A stretch of 64,000 nucleotides of DNA from Clostridiales bacterium (GTDB lineage: Bacteria > Bacillota > Clostridia > Peptostreptococcales > Anaerovoracaceae). Below the pieces are notes generated by a model that did not search any database, was not told the DNA's origin, and worked only from the letters and a program-made list of their open reading frames with translations. Positions within the stretch are counted from its first letter, which is position 1. Every line of letters begins with the position of its first letter. This document shows, piece after piece, positions 61,502 to 64,000 of the stretch. The DNA is taken from the NCBI GenBank assembly GCA_012841925.1, contig DUTT01000052.1, forward strand, positions 62,001 to 126,000. Direction: 5' to 3'. The translations under genes and the position numbers were made by a program.

Positions 61502-63241
61502 TCAATATACTTTGTCGTCGATCTCCCGGCGCAGCCGCTCCAGCAAAGCTTCCACCGTCATAGGCTCAAGCTCACCCTCCCGGGCGGAGCGAACGGGCAG
61601 CATGCCGCTTTCCATTTCCTTTTCTCCAATGACGATGATATAGGCGTCCCTGGCGTTTCGGGCTTCCCGGATTTTGTATCCGATTTTCTCGTTGCGTCCG
61701 TCGAGCTCCGCCCGGATGCCGCATTCGGTAAACTGCTGTCTCAGCCCTTCGGCAAAGTCGTTGAACTTCTCCGTCACCGTCAGGAGCTTGACCTGCGTCG
61801 GCGCCAGCCACAGCGGGAATTTTCCTTCGAAGTGTTCGATGAGAATCCCGATAAAGCGCTCCATGCTGCCGAATATCGTGCGGTGTATCATCCCCGGCCG
61901 ATGCTTTTCGCCGTCCGCACCCACATACGTGATGTCGAAGCGCTGCGGCATCTGGAAATCGAGTTGAACCGTGCCGCACTGCCACGTCCTCCCGATGCTG
62001 TCTTCCAGATGGAAGTCCAGCTTTGGCCCATAGAACGCGCCGTCTCCTTCGTTGATCTTATACGGGAAGCCCAGCTCGTCCATCGCTTCTTTGAGCGACT
62101 GCTCGGCGCGCGCCCATTCTTCCTCCGTGCCCATCGAGTTTTCGGGGCGCGTGGAGAGTTCGATGTGATATTGGAAGCCGAACACGCTGTATATGTAGTC
62201 GATGAACTGAACGACGCCTTTCAGCTCGTCTTTTGTCTGCTCGGGCAGCATGTAGATGTGCGCATCGTCCTGCGTAAACGTCCGCACCCGCATCAGCCCG
62301 TGCAGTGCGCCGGACAGCTCGTGCCTGTGCACCTGACCGAGTTCGGCCACGCGCATGGGGAAATCCCGGTAGCTGTACATTTTGTGCTTGTAGGCCAGCA
62401 GAGACCCCGGGCAGTTCATGGGTTTGATCGCATAGTTCATGTCGTCGATCGTCGTAAAGTACATGTTTTCTTTATAGTGATCCCAGTGACCCGACGTGTG
62501 CCAGAGCTCCTCGTTCAATATGAGCGGCGTTTTGATCTCGTCGTAGCCGTGTTCCGTGTGCGCTTTCCGCCAAAAGGCTTCGAGTTCGTTGCGGATGATC
62601 ATGCCTCGCGGCAGAAAGAACGGGAAGCCGGGTCCTTCGTCGAGGATGGCGAACAAATCCATCTCGCGGCCGATTTTCCTGTGATCGCGACGCTTTGCTT
62701 CTTCTAATTTCTGCAGATAGTCGTCGAGCATCGATTTTTTAGGAAAGGTTACACCGTAAATCCGTTGCAGCATCTTGTTCTTCTCGCTGCCCCTCCAGTA
62801 CGCACCCGCAACGGACAGCAGCTTAATCGCTTTGATGCCGCCTGTAGAGGGGAGATGCGGACCGGCGCAGAGGTCAGTAAATCCCTCCTGCTCGTAAAAC
62901 GTAATCACCTCATCTTCGGGCAGATCGTCGATCAGCTCGACCTTGTACACTTCGCCCTTCTTTTCCATATAGGAGCGGGCTGCTTTGCGATCCATCGCCT
63001 GGCATACCAGCGGAAGATCCTGCTTTACGATGGCAGCCATTTCTTTTTCGATTGACAGAAGATCTTCTTCCGTAAACTTGTGCTCCAGATCGATATCGTA
63101 ATAAAAACCGGTATCGATCGCCGGGCCGATGCCGAACTTCGCATCGGGAAACAGCCTCGATACCGCATGGGCCATGATGTGGGCCGATGTGTGCCATAGT
63201 GCGTGCTTTTCGTCTTCTGTTTCGAAACGTACCTGTGCCAT
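61502..63241 (-). CDS. thrS: Threonyl-tRNA synthetase lacking the TGS domain
   Basis: Charges tRNA-Thr. The 579 residues begin directly at the editing domain (HTSAHIMAHAVSRLF, with the HxxxH zinc-like motif), followed by the class II catalytic domain (motif 2 RVAELGQVHRHELSGALHGLMRVRTF, zinc ligands near KPMNCPGSLL) and the anticodon-binding domain (about 480-579). The TGS domain of about 60 residues at the start of usual ThrRS is absent. I use the ATG at 63241 with AGGAGG upstream; longer frames to 63304 lack a ribosome site and run through a terminator-like hairpin. Confidence 0.93.
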   Translation of the reverse strand: MAQVRFETEDEKHALWHTSAHIMAHAVSRLFPDAKFGIGPAIDTGFYYDIDLEHKFTEEDLLSIEKEMAAIVKQDLPLVCQAMDRKAARSYMEKKGEVYKVELIDDLPEDEVITFYEQEGFTDLCAGPHLPSTGGIKAIKLLSVAGAYWRGSEKNKMLQRIYGVTFPKKSMLDDYLQKLEEAKRRDHRKIGREMDLFAILDEGPGFPFFLPRGMIIRNELEAFWRKAHTEHGYDEIKTPLILNEELWHTSGHWDHYKENMYFTTIDDMNYAIKPMNCPGSLLAYKHKMYSYRDFPMRVAELGQVHRHELSGALHGLMRVRTFTQDDAHIYMLPEQTKDELKGVVQFIDYIYSVFGFQYHIELSTRPENSMGTEEEWARAEQSLKEAMDELGFPYKINEGDGAFYGPKLDFHLEDSIGRTWQCGTVQLDFQMPQRFDITYVGADGEKHRPGMIHRTIFGSMERFIGILIEHFEGKFPLWLAPTQVKLLTVTEKFNDFAEGLRQQFTECGIRAELDGRNEKIGYKIREARNARDAYIIVIGEKEMESGMLPVRSAREGELEPMTVEALLERLRREIDDKVY

Positions 63242-63260
63242 AAGCGGACCTCCTGTATAA

Positions 63261-63288
63261 AAATGCCCAATCACCTTCGGTGCTTGGG
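63261..63288 (-). promoter_or_regulatory. Attenuator-like hairpin in the short thrS leader
   Basis: Stem CCCAA-G-CACC with GGTG-A-TTGGG (63266-63288) and a GAA loop, then CATTTTTAT on the minus strand, 19 bases upstream of the ATG. The whole leader is about 69 bases, too short for a T-box. Confidence 0.65.
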
Positions 63289-63316
63289 ACATCGATTGCG
63301 ACACTTCTCAACGCAC

Positions 63317-63344
63317 ATTATATCTTTTCACAGCCTCTTGTCAA
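63317..63344 (-). promoter_or_regulatory. Consensus thrS promoter
   Basis: TTGACA (63339-63344), 16-base spacer, TATAAT (63317-63322): full consensus in both boxes. Confidence 0.85.
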
Positions 63345-63793
63345 GCCGGCTCCCATTGATATACAGCGGTTCGCTGCATACAGGTGACGCTGATAAAAGG
63401 GAGCCTGAACATCTCTCGTCCGCTGTAGGTCAGTTCGACGGACACCGCCGGACAGCCCGGCAACAGCCCGCGCTCGCCCGCCTCTTCGTAGCCGCTCTCG
63501 TCATCGAAAATTTCAATGCGTGCGGAAAGTACGCCCGGCGCTTCGAACGGCGGAGCGACTGATGCCCGTTGCAGCAGATCGCACGCCAGGTGGTCCGCTG
63601 CCCATTTATCGATGCACAGCAGACCACCGGAATACGAATCCTCATCCAGGAGAAGCGCTGCCCCGCAGGCGATCTCCTCGGCCAACTCCTTGAGCGCACG
63701 CTGTGCACGCGCGTATCGGTCCATATCGCTCCACTGGCACATAAAGCTCATGTAGAGCAGCAACATAGCCAGAAACACCAGAAAAACCTTCAT
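63341..63793 (-). CDS. Small membrane-anchored protein, possibly TadE-like
   Basis: A 150-residue protein with one N-terminal hydrophobic helix (about 2-19) and a soluble part that starts with a helix (DMDRYARAQRALKELAEEIACGAAL). The layout of short anchor, polar helix and beta-rich end resembles TadE-type minor pilins, but no clear family is recognised. AAGGAGA lies upstream of the ATG. It follows an incomplete gene by nine bases. Confidence 0.65.
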   Translation of the reverse strand: MKVFLVFLAMLLLYMSFMCQWSDMDRYARAQRALKELAEEIACGAALLLDEDSYSGGLLCIDKWAADHLACDLLQRASVAPPFEAPGVLSARIEIFDDESGYEEAGERGLLPGCPAVSVELTYSGREMFRLPFISVTCMQRTAVYQWEPA

Positions 63794-63802
63794 GCCTTCT
63801 CC

Positions 63803-64000
63803 TTATTGAGAAAGCCGCTCGCTTACGGTCGCACTATCGACGGTGAACACGAGCAGATTCTCCTTCTCTTTGATGCCGAACAGTCTGGCCCCCGCCATCA
63901 CCGGGCCCACCGGTACCGAGATTTTATAGTAGATCAACCCGCGCAGCGGATCGTATGCCGTTTCCCCATGCGTCCCTAAACGCCTGTAAACGGGCTCATC
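63803..64000 (-). CDS. Unknown protein, C-terminal end only
   Basis: The last 65 codons of a minus-strand gene that runs in from beyond the window, ending in a TAA (63803-63805). The visible part is not recognised; it contains a GLIYYKISVPVGP segment and a VFTVDSATVSERL tail. It is nine bases upstream of the small membrane protein gene, so the two are probably one operon. Confidence 0.6.
   Translation of the reverse strand, partial: DEPVYRRLGTHGETAYDPLRGLIYYKISVPVGPVMAGARLFGIKEKENLLVFTVDSATVSERLSQ

Noticed and set aside
61403-62707. Long plus-strand open frame of 434 codons opposite thrS
   Set aside because: It lies fully antisense to a clear thrS, with no recognisable domain.
63242-63344. 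T-box riboswitch before thrS
   Set aside because: The leader is about 69 bases and lacks the AGGGUGGNACCGCG T-box sequence and specifier stem.
1-64000. CRISPR arrays, insertion sequences, phage genes or rRNA genes
   Set aside because: Direct reading shows no regularly spaced repeats, transposase-like frames, att-like repeats or rRNA sequence.

Overview
This 64 kb window is a stretch of chromosome from a Gram-positive, anaerobic, amino-acid-fermenting member of the Clostridia. The evidence is the gene order (rimP-nusA-rnpM-infB-rbfA, pyrH-frr-uppS-cdsA-dxr-rseP-ispG, ylxM-ffh-rpsP-khpA-rimM-trmD, and sepF-yggT-divIVA-lspA), a complete glycine reductase operon, a complete selenocysteine system and tight gene spacing with strong Shine-Dalgarno sites. 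I see no rRNA, CRISPR array, insertion sequence, phage gene or attachment site. The naming of the organism group is inference.

Layout. 1-3.4 kb (minus strand): end of the operon M16 peptidase-dut-dGTPase-dnaG, with dnaG cut by the window edge. 3.5-14.5 kb (minus): the translation/RNA operon rimP-nusA-rnpM-infB-rbfA-nrnA-truB-ribF, then rpsO and pnp. 14.5-20.9 kb (minus): pyrH-frr-small gene-uppS-cdsA-dxr-rseP-ispG (UMP kinase, ribosome recycling, isoprenoid and phospholipid precursors). 21-25.6 kb: a prolyl-tRNA editing protein, a PLP decarboxylase, an MgtC-type membrane protein, a metallo-beta-lactamase-fold hydrolase, and thiT under a TPP riboswitch. 25.6-33.3 kb (minus): glycine-riboswitch-controlled glycine reductase operon grdX-grdE-grdB(Sec)-trxB-trxA-grdA(Sec)-grdC/D fusion. 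33.4-39.9 kb: selenocysteine machinery, with selB and selD divergent (SelD is itself a selenoprotein), then selA, tRNA-Sec, a short YedF, a Sec-linked cysteine desulfurase-like protein and a DUF3343 protein. 40-41.4 kb: a ferredoxin-type protein divergent from a Crp/Fnr regulator. 41.5-45.5 kb: rpsB-tsf divergent from a SIS-domain/ROK-kinase sugar pair. 45.5-49.8 kb: yicC-gmk-rpoZ-ThiF dehydratase, and rqcH. 49.8-50.05 kb: a gene-free, highly structured stretch with its own promoter and terminator, a candidate small RNA. 50-58 kb (minus): a continuous run from ylxM through ffh, trmD, sepF, divIVA and lspA to an RluA-family pseudouridine synthase. 58-61.4 kb: an amino-acid importer (binding protein and permease, no ATPase gene) and an Orn/Lys/Arg decarboxylase. 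61.5-64 kb: thrS without its TGS domain, and two membrane or unknown proteins running off the edge.

How the parts work together. Glycine is sensed by a tandem riboswitch whose second aptamer overlaps the terminator in front of grdX. The reductase needs selenocysteine in GrdA and GrdB, electrons from the adjacent thioredoxin pair, and acetyl transfer by the GrdC/D protein. The neighbouring sel genes provide selenophosphate (SelD), Sec-tRNA (SelA, tRNA-Sec) and UGA decoding (SelB). Three in-frame UGA codons (grdA, grdB, selD) are read as selenocysteine, so automatic gene calling will truncate all three. The most unusual features are the single-chain GrdC-GrdD fusion, two divergent promoter pairs whose -35 boxes overlap on opposite strands (selB/selD and rpsB/SIS), an ARG-box-like operator filling the spacer of the amino-acid importer promoter, and the structured candidate RNA at about 49.86-50.05 kb.
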